Source: an uncultured Anaeromyxobacter sp. | Lineage (GTDB): Bacteria; Myxococcota; Myxococcia; Myxococcales; Anaeromyxobacteraceae | Length of the DNA: 48,552 nt | Assembly: GCA_903874275.1 (NCBI GenBank) | Contig: CAIQRS010000198.1 | Location: 1 to 48,552, forward strand | Direction of reading: 5' to 3' | In this document: piece by piece, positions 29,076-38,965 of the stretch | Layout of the letters: each line of letters starts with the position of its first letter | How positions within the stretch are numbered: the stretch's first letter is position 1 | Made by a program: the position numbers and the translations under genes | Notes under the pieces: model-generated | Told to the model about the DNA's origin: nothing | Databases searched by the model: none | Seen by the model: the letters and a program-made list of their open reading frames with translations, nothing else

Positions 29076-29445
29076 GAAAGGCAGTGTCTCACGTGATATT
29101 CGGGCCTCCTGGGACGCGCGAGGATCCCCTCCGCCGCGTCCTTTCGTCGGGAGATCTCGAACCTCGCCAGGAATTCCGGAAGGGCCCCAGCGAGCCCGTG
29201 GCGCAGCGACAGGGGCATTCCTTCAGTCGACGCTTCACGGGAAACGAATCTCACGGAAACGCTGTCAATAGAGGCGTTTGCGCACGCCCCATCTGGCCGA
29301 AGGTCCGCGGAACGGACGGTTCGAGGAGCCGAGGTGGCAGGGCCACGCGCCGGCGGGAGCCCTCCAGGCTCTCCTCGCCGAGCTGGCCCGAACCCCGGGG
29401 GCCGGAAGCGTGCCGCACCGCAGCCCCTCCCCGGCTAGACTCTCC
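29076..29445. other. 370-base region between the HNH gene and uvrC
   Basis: The HNH side is less GC-rich than the surroundings. On the minus strand it holds a perfect TTGACA (29268-29263) and a 60-codon frame (29254-29072, GTG start) whose TGA overlaps the HNH ATG by four bases. No family is recognisable in that frame and it has no clear ribosome binding site. On the plus strand, TAGACT (29436-29441) precedes uvrC. The frame that extends uvrC upstream to 29278 is not conserved-looking. Confidence 0.5.
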
Positions 29446-29451
29446 GTGCCG

Positions 29452-31476
29452 ATGGACCCCGCCCTCCGCAAGAAGCTCGACGAGCTCCCCGCCGCGCCCG
29501 GCGTGTATCTCATGAAGGACCGGCAGTCGAAGGTGGTCTACGTGGGGAAGGCCTCGTCGCTCCGCTCCCGGGTCCGCAGCTACTTCGACGCCGGCGGAGG
29601 GGACGACCGGCACTTCATCCCGCTGCTCGACGACCTGCTCGGCGACATCGACGTGGTGGTGACCCGCTCCGAGAAGGAGGCGGTGCTCCTCGAGAACGAG
29701 CTCATCAAGAAGCACCGGCCCCGCTTCAACGTCCAGCTGCGGGACGACAAGGACTTCATCGTCCTCCGGCTCGACCGGCGCCACCCGTTCCCGCGCATCG
29801 AGGTGGCCCGGGCCCGGGCGCGCAAGGACGACGGGGCGCGCTGGTTCGGCCCCTACTCCAGCGCCAGCTCCATCCGCGAGACCCTGCGCCTCGTGAACCG
29901 CTGGTTCCAGCTGCGCACCTGCACCGACCACGTCCTCGACCACCGCAAGCGCCCCTGCATCCTCTTCCAGATCCACCGCTGCCCGGCCCCCTGCGTCTAC
30001 GATCTCCCCCCAGGCGAATACGCACGCAGCGTGGAGGACGCGGTGGCCTTCCTGGAGGGGAGGGAAGGGGAGCTCACCGTTCGCCTCCAGGAGCGCATGC
30101 GCGAGGCCGCCCTGGCGACCAGGTTCGAGGAGGCGGCCCGTCTGCGCGACCAATTGCGCGCCGTGGAGCGCAGCCTGGAGACCCAGCGGGTCTTCATGGG
30201 CGACCTGGCCGACCGGGACGTGCTGGGCATCCACCGCGAGGGGCCCGACCTGGTCTTCCAGGTGCTCTCCATGCGGGGCGGGAAGCTCCTCGACTCCCGG
30301 GCCTACCCATTCTCCGGGCAGGAGTTCCCGGGGGACGAGTTGCTCTCCTCCTTCCTCTCCCTCCACTACGAGCGGATCGAGCCTCCCGACGAGGTGCTGC
30401 TCCCCATCGAGCCGACCAACGTCGACGCGCTGGCCGAGGTGCTCTCGGATCGCCACGGCAGGAAGGTGCGGCTCCTCTTCCCGCGCCGCGGGGCCAAGGC
30501 CGACCTGCTCGACGTGGCCAACCGCAACGCCGTCCAGTCGTTCGAGAACTGGCGCGCGGAGGGGGTGAAGCGCTCCGATGCGCTGGCCGCACTCTTCCGG
30601 GCGCTGTCGCTCCACCGGGAGCCGCGCTGGATGGAGTGCTTCGACATCTCCACCTTCCAGGGCTCGATGGCGGTCGGCTCTGGCGTCTCCATGCGCGACG
30701 GCGAGCCCGACCGGGACGGGTACCGGCGCTACCGGGTGAAGGGCGTCGCCGGCCAGGACGACTTCGCCATGCTGCACGAGGTGATCACCCGGAGGCTCCG
30801 GCGGGCGCTCGCCGAGGAGGCCATGCCCGACCTGCTCGTCATCGACGGGGGCAAGGGGCAGCTGTCGGCGGCGCTGGCCGCGGCCAAGGACCTGGGGGTC
30901 GCCACCCGCCCCGACCCGGGCAACCCGGGACTGCCCTTCGTGCAGATGGTGGGGCTCGCCAAGAGCCGGACGCTCGACGCGGCGGCGCTCTCCACCACCC
31001 GGGTCGTGTCCCGCCGCTCGGCCCGCAGCGCGGGGCTGGCCGACGCGGCCGAGCGGGCCGGCAAGGGGTTCGTGACGGAGGCGGCGCGGACGCCGGAGCG
31101 GGTCTTCCTGCCGGGGCGCAAGGACCCGGTGGTGCTGCGGCAGAACTCCGCCGAGCTCTACCTGCTCGTGCGGCTCCGCGACGAGGCCCACCGATTCGCC
31201 ATCGAGTTCCACCGCAAGCTGCGGCGCGCCCGCACGCTCCGCTCCGGACTCGACGAGATCCCCGGCATCGGGGAACTGCGCCGAAAGGCGCTGCTCCGCC
31301 ACTTCGGATCCCTGCGCAAGGTCCGGGAGGCGACCGTGGAGGAGATCGCCCGGGTCGAGGGGCTGGGGGAGACCCAGGCCCGCGCGGTCCGGGAGTTCTT
31401 CCACCCTTCGGAGGAGGGGAGGTTGCCCGGGGACGGCGGGGAACGTATGAATCCAGGCTCCCGGAGGAACCAATGA
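29452..31476 (+). CDS. uvrC: Excinuclease ABC subunit C
   Basis: The product is 674 residues. It makes both incisions in nucleotide excision repair. The GIY-YIG nuclease domain covers residues 14-95 ([27 protein letters not shown]). A Cys-rich segment ([25 protein letters not shown]) follows, then the UVR motif ([13 protein letters not shown]), the RNase H-like nuclease domain ([30 protein letters not shown]) and tandem helix-hairpin-helix motifs ([32 protein letters not shown]). The start is ATG 29452; GTG 29446, two codons earlier and five bases after TAGACT, is an alternative. No Shine-Dalgarno sequence is visible. The stop overlaps cysE (ATGA). Confidence 0.96.
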   Translation: MDPALRKKLDELPAAPGVYLMKDRQSKVVYVGKASSLRSRVRSYFDAGGGDDRHFIPLLDDLLGDIDVVVTRSEKEAVLLENELIKKHRPRFNVQLRDDKDFIVLRLDRRHPFPRIEVARARARKDDGARWFGPYSSASSIRETLRLVNRWFQLRTCTDHVLDHRKRPCILFQIHRCPAPCVYDLPPGEYARSVEDAVAFLEGREGELTVRLQERMREAALATRFEEAARLRDQLRAVERSLETQRVFMGDLADRDVLGIHREGPDLVFQVLSMRGGKLLDSRAYPFSGQEFPGDELLSSFLSLHYERIEPPDEVLLPIEPTNVDALAEVLSDRHGRKVRLLFPRRGAKADLLDVANRNAVQSFENWRAEGVKRSDALAALFRALSLHREPRWMECFDISTFQGSMAVGSGVSMRDGEPDRDGYRRYRVKGVAGQDDFAMLHEVITRRLRRALAEEAMPDLLVIDGGKGQLSAALAAAKDLGVATRPDPGNPGLPFVQMVGLAKSRTLDAAALSTTRVVSRRSARSAGLADAAERAGKGFVTEAARTPERVFLPGRKDPVVLRQNSAELYLLVRLRDEAHRFAIEFHRKLRRARTLRSGLDEIPGIGELRRKALLRHFGSLRKVREATVEEIARVEGLGETQARAVREFFHPSEEGRLPGDGGERMNPGSRRNQ

Positions 31477-32363
31477 CCCCGCCCGACGACTCCCCCATCC
31501 AGCCCATCGTGGACGAGCTCTGCCGCGAGGCCCAGCACGTGCTGTCCGGCCACTACCGGATGGTGCTGCCGTCCCGCGAGCGGGTCATCTCCATCGTCGA
31601 GGACGTCCGGTCGCTCTTCTTCCCGGGGTACTTCGGGACCCAGGACCTGCGCGGCGACACGCTCTCCTTCCACATCGGCGCCACCCTCGACCGCATGCGG
31701 GTGGTGCTCGACGAGGAGATCCGGCGTGCCGTCGCCTTCGCCGAGAAGCACGACTTCGAGGCCTGCGCCCACTGCGCCGTCGCCGCCTCCGAGGCCACCC
31801 GGAAGTTCGTGGCCCGCCTGCCCGCGGTGCGCCGCCTGCTGGCGAGCGACGTGGAGGCGGCATTCGAGGGAGACCCCGCCCTGCGCACCCGCGACGAGGC
31901 CATCTTCGCCTACCCGGGGATCTTCGCGGTGACGAACCAGCGCATCGCCCACGAGCTTCACGTCCTGGGAGTCCCGCTCATCCCGCGCATCATCACCGAG
32001 CACGCCCACACCATCACCGGGATCGACATCCACCCGGGCGCTCGCATCGGGGAGCGCTTCTTCATCGACCACGGCACCGGCGTCGTCATCGGCGAGACCA
32101 GCGTCATCGGGAACCGGGTCCGCATCTACCAGGGCGTCACGCTGGGGGCGAAGAGCTTCCCGCTCGACGAGCACGGGAAGCCCATCAAGGGCGTCGACCG
32201 CCATCCCATCGTGGAGGATGACGTGGTGATGTACTCGGGCGCCACCATCCTGGGGCGCATCGTCATCGGCAAGGGTTCCAGCATCGGCGGAAACGTCTGG
32301 CTCACCCACGCGGTGCCGCCCGGCAGCAAGGTCACGCAGGAAGCGCCGGTGGAGCGGGGATAG
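31473..32363 (+). CDS. cysE: Serine O-acetyltransferase
   Basis: The product is 296 residues and acetylates serine as the first step of cysteine synthesis. An N-terminal helical domain (about 1-165) precedes left-handed beta-helix hexapeptide repeats ([43 protein letters not shown]), with the catalytic His-Asp in the DHGTG region. The arrangement matches the EpsC/SAT type with a long N-terminal extension. The start ATG overlaps the uvrC TGA by four bases and has GGAGGAAC upstream, so it is read from the uvrC transcript. serA, cysE and cysS are all in the window but not adjacent. Confidence 0.94.
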   Translation: MTPPDDSPIQPIVDELCREAQHVLSGHYRMVLPSRERVISIVEDVRSLFFPGYFGTQDLRGDTLSFHIGATLDRMRVVLDEEIRRAVAFAEKHDFEACAHCAVAASEATRKFVARLPAVRRLLASDVEAAFEGDPALRTRDEAIFAYPGIFAVTNQRIAHELHVLGVPLIPRIITEHAHTITGIDIHPGARIGERFFIDHGTGVVIGETSVIGNRVRIYQGVTLGAKSFPLDEHGKPIKGVDRHPIVEDDVVMYSGATILGRIVIGKGSSIGGNVWLTHAVPPGSKVTQEAPVERG

Positions 32364-32398
32364 CCCCGGTCCACCTTCCCTTCGCACCGGAGAACCGA

Positions 32399-33004
32399 AT
32401 GTCCTTCCACCCGTGGCACGACGTGGAGCTCCCCCGCTACGTGGAGGAGGCCATCCCGGCCATCATCGAGATCCCCACCGGCTCCAAGGTGAAGTACGAG
32501 CTGGACAAGGCGAGCGGGCTCCTGCGCGTGGACCGCATCCTCTTCAGCGCCGTCCACTACCCGGCCAACTACGGGTTCGTGCCCCGCACCTACTGCGACG
32601 ACGGGGACCCCCTCGACATCCTGGTCTACTGCCAGGAGCACATCGTGCCGCTCGCCATCATGCAGGCCAAGGTCATCGGCGTGATGCGCATGCGGGACGA
32701 CAAGGGGGAGGACGACAAGCTCGTCGCCGTCTCCGCCGACGACCCCGAGTACGCCGACATCTCCGACATCTCCGAGATGCCCACCCACCGGATGCGGGAG
32801 CTCAAGCGCTTCTTCGAGGACTACAAGGCGCTGGAGCACAAGAAGGTGCTGGTCCGCGAGCCCCAGGGGAGGGCGGAGGCGATGGAGGTTCTGCGCGGGG
32901 CCATCCGGCTCTACGACCGGGAGGCCGACCGGCTGCGCGGGGACATGGCCCCGCCACCGAAAAAGGTGGCCAGGTCCGGGGGGAAGGGCCAGCGGAAGAA
33001 GTAG
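32399..33004 (+). CDS. ppa: Family I inorganic pyrophosphatase
   Basis: The product is 201 residues. It hydrolyses pyrophosphate in the cytoplasm. The signature [10 protein letters not shown] holds the metal-binding aspartates. Other blocks are [29 protein letters not shown] and ALEHKKV. The core ends near residue 180, and a basic tail ([17 protein letters not shown]) extends it beyond the usual 170-180 residues. ATG has GGAGAA upstream. The 35-base gap after cysE shows no terminator, so co-transcription is likely. Confidence 0.95.
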   Translation: MSFHPWHDVELPRYVEEAIPAIIEIPTGSKVKYELDKASGLLRVDRILFSAVHYPANYGFVPRTYCDDGDPLDILVYCQEHIVPLAIMQAKVIGVMRMRDDKGEDDKLVAVSADDPEYADISDISEMPTHRMRELKRFFEDYKALEHKKVLVREPQGRAEAMEVLRGAIRLYDREADRLRGDMAPPPKKVARSGGKGQRKK

Positions 33005-33125
33005 GGGCGGCGCCGAACCCTTCCCGCCCCGGCGGGCTCCCGCCGACCGTCGCGCGGAATCGCCAGATAGCGGAACGGTTGCAACCTCGCCCCCGGGTGC
33101 GCGGCGCGATAGGATCCTCGCGTCC

Positions 33126-34949
33126 ATGCGAACCCATCGCGCCAGCGACTTCACGCTGGAGTTCGTCGCCGACGCGCTCCAGAAGAAGGGGATCCTGCGG
33201 GAGGAGGACCACCGCTCGGCCTCTGCCCGGGAGAACGTCCAGCGGGCCAGGCTCCTCCGGGAAACCCCCCAGCGGGGAGGCGGCGCGCTGCGCAGGGCCG
33301 ACCTTTCCCCCGTGGAGCTGCTGGCCTCCTTCGGCTTCTCCGACGCGCGGCGCCAGGCCGACCGGATCGACGAGGACAGGACCACCAAGGCGCTGGCCGA
33401 GGTCATCGGCCTGCCCTACGTGAAGATCGATCCCCTCAAGCTCGACGTGCAGCTCATCACCCGGACCCTCTCCCGCCCGTTCGCCCGCAAGCACGCGGTG
33501 CTGCCGCTGGAGAGGAAGAACGGCGTGCTGGTGGTGGCCACCGCCAACCCGTTCGACAAGGAGCTCTTCGAGAACCTGCACGGGCTCACCGGCATGGCCA
33601 TCGAGCCCGTGCTCTCCGCGCCGTCCGACATCAGCCGGGCCATCGCCGAGATCTACGGCTTCCGCGAGCAGATCAAGGAAGCCCAGATCCAGGTCTCCGG
33701 CGGGGTGGTGGACGTCAGCAACCTGGAGCAGTTCGTCAACCTCTCCGGCATGGACGCGCTCGAGGCCTCGAGCGAGCCCATCGTCGCCGCCGTCGAGTAC
33801 CTCTTCCACTACGCGTTCGAGCAGCGGGCCAGTGACATCCACGTCGAGCCCCGGCGGGAGGAGACCCTCATCCGCATGCGCATCGACGGGGTCCTGCACC
33901 CGGTCTACCGGATCCCCAAGAGCGTGCACGGCGCCATCGCCAACCGGCTCAAGATCATGAGCCGGCTCGACATCGCCGCCCGCCGTCCCCAGGACGGGCG
34001 CATCCGCACGGCGCGGGGCGAGACCGAGATGGAACTGCGCGTCTCCACCATCCCCACCGCCTTCGGCGACAAGATCGTGGTGCGCATCCTCGACCAGCAA
34101 GTCCTGGTGCGCGACCTCTCCGAGCTGGGATTCCTCCCCGACGAGCGGGACCGCTTCGAGCGCTGGCTGGAGCGGCCGCACGGCCTGGTCATCGTCACCG
34201 GCCCCACCGGGTCGGGCAAGACCACCACCCTCTACTCGGCGCTGGAGGCGCTGGCCTCGCCCGAGATCAACATCGTGACCATCGAGGACCCCATCGAGAT
34301 GGTCCACGAGGAGTTCAACCAGATCGCCGCCAACCCCAAGACCGGCACGGGCTTCGCCGAGGCGCTGCGCCACGTGCTGCGCCAGGACCCCGATGTGATC
34401 ATGGTGGGGGAGGTCCGGGACGGGGAGACCGCCACCCAGGCGGTGCAGGCGGCCCTGACCGGCCACCTGGTGCTCACCACCCTCCACACCAGCGACGCGG
34501 TGGGGGCGGTGGCCCGCCTGCGCGACCTGGGCGTGCCGGGGTTCCTCATCGCCGCCACCCTCACCGGCGTGGTGGCCCAGCGGCTGGTGCGCGGGGTCTG
34601 CCCGAGCTGCGCCGAGGACGTGCTCCTCACCGCCGACCAGGTGGCCGAGCTGGGGGTGCGCCACCCCGAGGAGCACGCCGGCAAGCTCATCGCCCGGCGC
34701 GGCCTGGGTTGCCCCAGGTGCCGCTACACCGGCTACTTCGGACGCACCGGGATCTACGAGATCCTGGCCGTGAACCACCGGCTGCGCCACCTCATCGCCG
34801 AGGCGGCGACTCCCGAGGTGCTGGCCCGCACCGCCCGCCAGGACGGGCTGCGCACGCTGCGCGAGCACGCCGTCCTCAAGGTGGCGTCGGGGGCGACATC
34901 CTTCGAGGAGGCCATGCGTTCCACCGCGGACTCGGAGGGGAGCTCATGA
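33126..34949 (+). CDS. GspE/PilB-family secretion or pilus assembly ATPase
   Basis: The product is 607 residues. Residues 85-200 are the GspE/PilB N-terminal (MshEN-like) region (LPYVKIDPLKLDVQLITRTLSRPFARKHAVLPL). The ATPase core has Walker A GPTGSGKTTT (about 359-368), the Asp box IVTIEDPIEMVHEEFNQ, Walker B RQDPDVIMVGEVRD and His box TGHLVLTTLHTSDA. A tetracysteine zinc motif (CPSC ... CPRC) is present, as in GspE and PilB. No pilC, pilT or gsp genes are adjacent, so whether it serves type IV pili or type II secretion is open. A TAGGAT ends ten bases before the ATG. The stop overlaps the next gene (ATGA). Confidence 0.92.
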   Translation: MRTHRASDFTLEFVADALQKKGILREEDHRSASARENVQRARLLRETPQRGGGALRRADLSPVELLASFGFSDARRQADRIDEDRTTKALAEVIGLPYVKIDPLKLDVQLITRTLSRPFARKHAVLPLERKNGVLVVATANPFDKELFENLHGLTGMAIEPVLSAPSDISRAIAEIYGFREQIKEAQIQVSGGVVDVSNLEQFVNLSGMDALEASSEPIVAAVEYLFHYAFEQRASDIHVEPRREETLIRMRIDGVLHPVYRIPKSVHGAIANRLKIMSRLDIAARRPQDGRIRTARGETEMELRVSTIPTAFGDKIVVRILDQQVLVRDLSELGFLPDERDRFERWLERPHGLVIVTGPTGSGKTTTLYSALEALASPEINIVTIEDPIEMVHEEFNQIAANPKTGTGFAEALRHVLRQDPDVIMVGEVRDGETATQAVQAALTGHLVLTTLHTSDAVGAVARLRDLGVPGFLIAATLTGVVAQRLVRGVCPSCAEDVLLTADQVAELGVRHPEEHAGKLIARRGLGCPRCRYTGYFGRTGIYEILAVNHRLRHLIAEAATPEVLARTARQDGLRTLREHAVLKVASGATSFEEAMRSTADSEGSS

Positions 34950-36430
34950 GGACGCCCGAGGCAGAGGTCGGGGAGCTCTGGGCGGCGGGAACGCCCATCC
35001 TCTACCTCGTCACCGTGGAGGAGGCCCGGGCGGTGGCGGTCTGCCGCGCCGCCGCCGACGAGAAGGACGCCAACGTGGCCGTCTGGTCGAGCGAGCGCGG
35101 GCTCGAGCCCATCGCCCCCGAGGCCCGGACCCCCGTCGCCGCCATCCAGGCCGTCCTGAAGGCCCCGGCCCCCTTCATGGCCGTGCTGCTCGACTTCCAC
35201 GAGGCACTCTCCGACCCTTCCGTGGTGCGGACCATCCGCGACGCGCTCCCGCGCCTCACCGCCGAGGGGCGCTGCCTGGTCATCGTCGCGCCCCGCCTGA
35301 TCCTGCCCGACGGCCTCGCCTCCGAGGCGGCCGTCCTGCGGCTGCCGCTCCCCGGGGAGACGGAGCTGTCGGCGTTGCTCGACGGCATCGCGCCCCCGGG
35401 CGCGGAGAGCATGGTGGACCGTCACCGGGTGCTGGTGGCGGCCCGGGGGCTCACGGAGACCCAGGCCCGCCGCGCCTTCCTCCGGGCGCTCCACGCCGAC
35501 CCGGCGCTGGGACAGAAGGGCGCCGACATGGTGCTCGAGGAGAAGAAGCGCATCCTCTCCCGGGACCTGGGGCTCGAGCTGGTCGAGACCCTCGAGGCCG
35601 CCGACGCCCTGGGAGGGCTGGAGAGCTTCAAGTCGTGGATGGAGGAGCGAGCCCAGGCCTTCGCCCCCGGCGCCCGGCGCTTCGGGCTCCCGCCGCCGCG
35701 CGGCGTCCTCCTGGTGGGGGTGCAGGGATGCGGCAAGTCGCTCGCCGCCAAGGTCGCGGCCTCGCAGCTCGGGGTCCCGCTGCTCCGGCTCGACCTGCCG
35801 CGGGTGATGGGAGCGGCCGAGGGGGCCGAGGAGAACCTGGCCCGCGCGCTCGCCGCCGCCGAGGCGGTGGCGCCGGTGGCCGTCTGGGTGGACGAGATCG
35901 AGAAGGCCTTCGCGGGGAGCGGGCCGGGGCAGGGTTCCGACTCGCGGGCCGCCCGGCTCCTGGGGTCCTTCTCCACCTGGCTGCAGGAACGGGCCGGGGC
36001 GGTCTTCGCCGTGGCCACCGCCAACGACGTGTCGCGTCTCCCGCCCGAGCTGCTCCGGCGCGGGCGCTTCGACGAGCTCTTCTTCGTGGACCTCCCCGAC
36101 GCGGCCTCCCGCCGGGCCATCCTGGCCCTGCACCTGCGCAAGCGCGGGCGCGAGCCAGAACGGTTCGACCTGCCCCTGCTGGCCGACGCCTGCGAGAACT
36201 TCTCCGGCGCCGAGCTGGAGCAGGTGGTGGTGGGAGCCATGCACCGGGCCTTCGCCCAGGGGCGAGATGTCGAGATGGCCGACCTGCGCCGCGTCGCCCA
36301 GGACCTGGTGCCACTCTTCAAGACCTACGAGGAGGAGATCAAGGCGCTGCGGGAGTGGTCGCGCGGCCGCGCCCGGGCCGCCGGTCGCGAGGGGGCGGTG
36401 GTGGACCTCTTCCGGCGCGCCGGCGCGTGA
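34946..36430 (+). CDS. Ycf46-like AAA ATPase
   Basis: The product is 494 residues. Residues 1-190 are an N-terminal domain with strands like those of RecA-type folds (PILYLVTVEEARAVAVCRAAA, FMAVLLDFHEAL). The AAA module has Walker A GVQGCGKS (258-265), Walker B VAVWVDEIEKAF (about 312), sensor/arginine-finger region ATANDVSRLPPELLRRGRFDELFFVDLP and a C-terminal lid. This is the Ycf46/FtsH-like group without protease domain or membrane anchor, whose biochemical role is poorly known. ATG overlaps the stop of the GspE/PilB ATPase and has GGAGGGGAG upstream, so the two ATPases are made together. It ends six bases from the convergent phosphatase gene. Confidence 0.88.
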   Translation: MRTPEAEVGELWAAGTPILYLVTVEEARAVAVCRAAADEKDANVAVWSSERGLEPIAPEARTPVAAIQAVLKAPAPFMAVLLDFHEALSDPSVVRTIRDALPRLTAEGRCLVIVAPRLILPDGLASEAAVLRLPLPGETELSALLDGIAPPGAESMVDRHRVLVAARGLTETQARRAFLRALHADPALGQKGADMVLEEKKRILSRDLGLELVETLEAADALGGLESFKSWMEERAQAFAPGARRFGLPPPRGVLLVGVQGCGKSLAAKVAASQLGVPLLRLDLPRVMGAAEGAEENLARALAAAEAVAPVAVWVDEIEKAFAGSGPGQGSDSRAARLLGSFSTWLQERAGAVFAVATANDVSRLPPELLRRGRFDELFFVDLPDAASRRAILALHLRKRGREPERFDLPLLADACENFSGAELEQVVVGAMHRAFAQGRDVEMADLRRVAQDLVPLFKTYEEEIKALREWSRGRARAAGREGAVVDLFRRAGA

Positions 36431-36436
36431 TGTGTC

Positions 36437-37240
36437 TCAGGCCGGGCCCGCCCCGGCCAGCACCCGCAGCACGTGGTCGTGAACCCGGCCGTTCGAGAGC
36501 AGGCAGTTCCCCGATGCCGCCGTCGCCTTCCCGGAGAGGTCGGTGAACCGGCCTCCGGCCTCCTCGGCCAGCACCAGGAGCGGCGCGATGTCCCAGACCT
36601 GGACCCCCGCCTCGACCCAGGCCTCGGCCCGCCCGGTGAGCACCATGGCCGCGCCGGCCAGGTCGCCGTAGCAGCGGGCCTGGGCGGCCGTCCGGCAGAG
36701 ATCCAGCACGGCCCGCTCGCGCTCGGAGGCGAAGACCCCACGGAACTCCCCGAAGGAGAGGGAGGACTCGGCCCAGTCGGCGATCCCGGAGACCTGCAGA
36801 CGGGTGGGCTCGCCGCCGTCGCGGGCCATCCAGGCGCCGCGTCCGCGGGCCGCCCAGTAGGCCTCCCCGAGCGCCGGCATGGCCATGGCCCCGGCCACCA
36901 CGCGCCCCTCGTGCTCCAGCGCCACCAGCGGCCCCCAGAAGGATCCACCACGGGTGAACCCGCGGGTGCCGTCGATGGGGTCCACGATCCAGCGGGTGGC
37001 GGCGTCGCCGGCGTGGGCGCCGGTCTCCTCGCCGAGGATGGCGTGGCTGGGGAAGGCCGCGCGGACCGTCGCCACCACCGCAGCCTCGGCGTCCCGGTCG
37101 GCGGCGGTGACCGGGGTCCGGTCCGGCTTCACCTCGACGCGGACCCCGCGACGGAAGTGGGCCAGGCTGGCCGCCGAGGCTGCCTCCACGGCGCGGCGGG
37201 CGGTGGCGAGGGCCAGGTCGAGGTCGAGGTCTCGGGACAT
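36437..37240 (-). CDS. hisN: Inositol monophosphatase-family phosphatase, probably histidinol-phosphatase
   Basis: The product is 267 residues. Metal-binding motifs are complete: GEET (E71), WIVDPIDGTRGF (D87, D90) and the late VWDIAPLLVLAEEAGG. The segment GTRGFTRGGSFWGPLVAL and the overall pattern resemble HisN-type histidinol-phosphate phosphatases more than SuhB or CysQ, but the substrate cannot be fixed from sequence. hisZ is also in the window, unlinked. ATG 37240 is taken as the start; no strong ribosome binding site. It lies downstream of the CoA-transferase gene but a strong terminator separates the two. Confidence 0.82.
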   Translation of the reverse strand: MSRDLDLDLALATARRAVEAASAASLAHFRRGVRVEVKPDRTPVTAADRDAEAAVVATVRAAFPSHAILGEETGAHAGDAATRWIVDPIDGTRGFTRGGSFWGPLVALEHEGRVVAGAMAMPALGEAYWAARGRGAWMARDGGEPTRLQVSGIADWAESSLSFGEFRGVFASERERAVLDLCRTAAQARCYGDLAGAAMVLTGRAEAWVEAGVQVWDIAPLLVLAEEAGGRFTDLSGKATAASGNCLLSNGRVHDHVLRVLAGAGPA

Positions 37241-37260
37241 GGCCGGACCATACCACCGGC

Positions 37261-37301
37261 CGGAAATGGAACGGCCGCCCCGGGGAGCCCGGAGCGGCCG
37301 T
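37261..37301 (-). terminator. Strong intrinsic terminator after the CoA-transferase gene
   Basis: On the minus strand, a 14-bp stem with one G-T wobble and a three-base loop (37301-37271; outer arms ACGGCCG/CGGCCGT) is followed by TTCCATTTCC. It begins 23 bases after the stop of the CoA-transferase gene. Confidence 0.8.
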
Positions 37302-37324
37302 GGGAAGCCCGACGGACGATCGCC

Positions 37325-38857
37325 CTACTTCTTGGGGCGCATGTCCCCGGTCTGGAGGTACCGGGTGTGGAACGCGAAGGCCTCGCTGAACATGTGCGGC
37401 GAGTGGAGGCCGGCGCTGGGGTTCTTCATCGAGCGCTTCACGTAGTCCCAGAGGATGGGGCGGTACTCGGGGGCCGCGCACTTCTCGATGACCTCCTTGG
37501 CCTTCTCCTTGGGGCTCCGGCCGCGGAGATCGGCGAAGCCGAACTCGGTGACGATGCCGTTCACCTCGTGCTCGGTGTGGTCGATGTGCGAGGCGAAGGG
37601 CACGATGGCCGAGATCTTCCCGTCCTTGGCCGTGGCCGGGGACATGAAGATCGTGTAGGCCGAGTTGCGGGCGAAGTCACCCGACCCGCCGATGCCGTTC
37701 TCGATGCCCTTTCCGGCGATGTGGGTCGAGTTCACGTGGCCGTAGATGTCGGCCTCGACGAACCCGTTCATGGCGATGCAGCCGAGGCGGCGGATGATCT
37801 CCGGGTGGTTGGAGATCTCCTGGGGGCGCAGGATGATCTTCTTCCGGTAGTCGTCGATCTGCTTGTTGAACCGGATCTGCCCCTCGGGGGAGACGGAGAA
37901 GGCGGTGGCCGACGCGACGGTGAGCTTCCCCGAGTCGAGCATGTCGAGCATGCCGTCCTGGATCACCTCGGTGTAGCTCGTCATGTTCTCGAAGGGCCCC
38001 TCGTTGAGCCCCACCAGCACGGCGTTGGCGATGTTGCCGACGCCCGACTGCAGGGGGTTCAGGTGCTTGGAGAGACGGCCCGCCTTCACCTCGTTGGAGA
38101 GGAAGTCGATGATGTGGCCGGCGATGCGCTTGTGGATGTCCTCGGGCGGCTTGAAGGCGGCGTTGCGGTCGGGGAAGGTGGACTCGACGACCGCCACCAC
38201 CTTGCTGATGTCGATGTTCCAGAACTTCGAGCCCTTCCGGTCATCGGTCTTCAGGATGGGCAGCGGGACGCGCTTCCCGTGCTCCCCCGGGATGGAGATG
38301 ATGTCGTGCATCCCCTCGAGCCGCTCGTCCTGCCAGCTGTTCACCTCGAGGATGATCTTGTCGGCCATCTCGAAGTAGACGTTGTTGGCGCCGCAGGAGG
38401 ACGACGGGACGAGGGTGCCGTCGGCGTTGATCTTGGTGACCTCGATGACGGCGAAGTCGATGTTGTTCTTGCCCTTGCCGTAGTAGCCGTAGCGCACCAG
38501 GGAGCCGGCATGCGACAGGTGCATGTCCTGGTATTCCATGATGCCGGCGTTGATCTTCTCGCGGGTGACCGCGTCGCCCTGGTAGGGGAAGCGGAACCGC
38601 TGCGACTCGACGAAGCTCATCATCGAGTCCTGCTCCGGACCGGTCGAGGCGCCGGTGAGGACGTCGAGCTTGAGCGCCTTGCCCTTGAGCTTCTCGTCGA
38701 TGGCCCGCTTGGCGAGCGCGATGGGCACCGCCTTGGGGTAGCCGGCGCCGGTGAAGCCGGACATGCCGACGACGGAGCCGTTCGGGATGAGCGCCGCAGC
38801 GGCCTCCGCCGACATCACCTTGCTCTTCAGTCCGTTGTGAAGGATCCGATCACCCAT
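37325..38857 (-). CDS. Acetyl-CoA hydrolase / succinyl-CoA:acetate CoA-transferase family
   Basis: The product is 510 residues, class I CoA-transferase fold in two halves. Family blocks are GMSGFTGAGYPKAVP, LTGASTGPEQDS, VEVTKINADGTLVPSSSCG, TEVIQDGMLDMLDSGKL and GIGGSGDFARNSAYTIFMSP. The Glu of TEVIQDG is likely the residue that forms the glutamyl-CoA thioester. AarC (succinyl-CoA:acetate transfer) and Ach1 types cannot be separated here. Codon use leans to AAG, ATC and AAC, and the gene is visibly less GC-rich than its neighbours, which fits high expression. ATG 38857 has GAGGAG 11 bases upstream. A -10-like TATCCT (minus strand, 38917-38912) lies in the 108-base gap after plsB. Confidence 0.92.
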   Translation of the reverse strand: MGDRILHNGLKSKVMSAEAAAALIPNGSVVGMSGFTGAGYPKAVPIALAKRAIDEKLKGKALKLDVLTGASTGPEQDSMMSFVESQRFRFPYQGDAVTREKINAGIMEYQDMHLSHAGSLVRYGYYGKGKNNIDFAVIEVTKINADGTLVPSSSCGANNVYFEMADKIILEVNSWQDERLEGMHDIISIPGEHGKRVPLPILKTDDRKGSKFWNIDISKVVAVVESTFPDRNAAFKPPEDIHKRIAGHIIDFLSNEVKAGRLSKHLNPLQSGVGNIANAVLVGLNEGPFENMTSYTEVIQDGMLDMLDSGKLTVASATAFSVSPEGQIRFNKQIDDYRKKIILRPQEISNHPEIIRRLGCIAMNGFVEADIYGHVNSTHIAGKGIENGIGGSGDFARNSAYTIFMSPATAKDGKISAIVPFASHIDHTEHEVNGIVTEFGFADLRGRSPKEKAKEVIEKCAAPEYRPILWDYVKRSMKNPSAGLHSPHMFSEAFAFHTRYLQTGDMRPKK

Positions 38858-38965
38858 CGTGTGTTTCTCCTCGCGGACCTTGAAGTCCGGCAGCATGCGT
38901 TAGGGGCGGGCAGGATAGCCCGGACGGGTCGCGCTTTGGAAGAAGAAGGCGACGACTGACCAGCG

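Noticed and set aside
29278-29451. Upstream extension of uvrC by 58 residues
   Set aside because: UvrC normally begins a few residues before the GIY-YIG domain, as it does from ATG 29452, and a -10-like TAGACT lies inside the extension.
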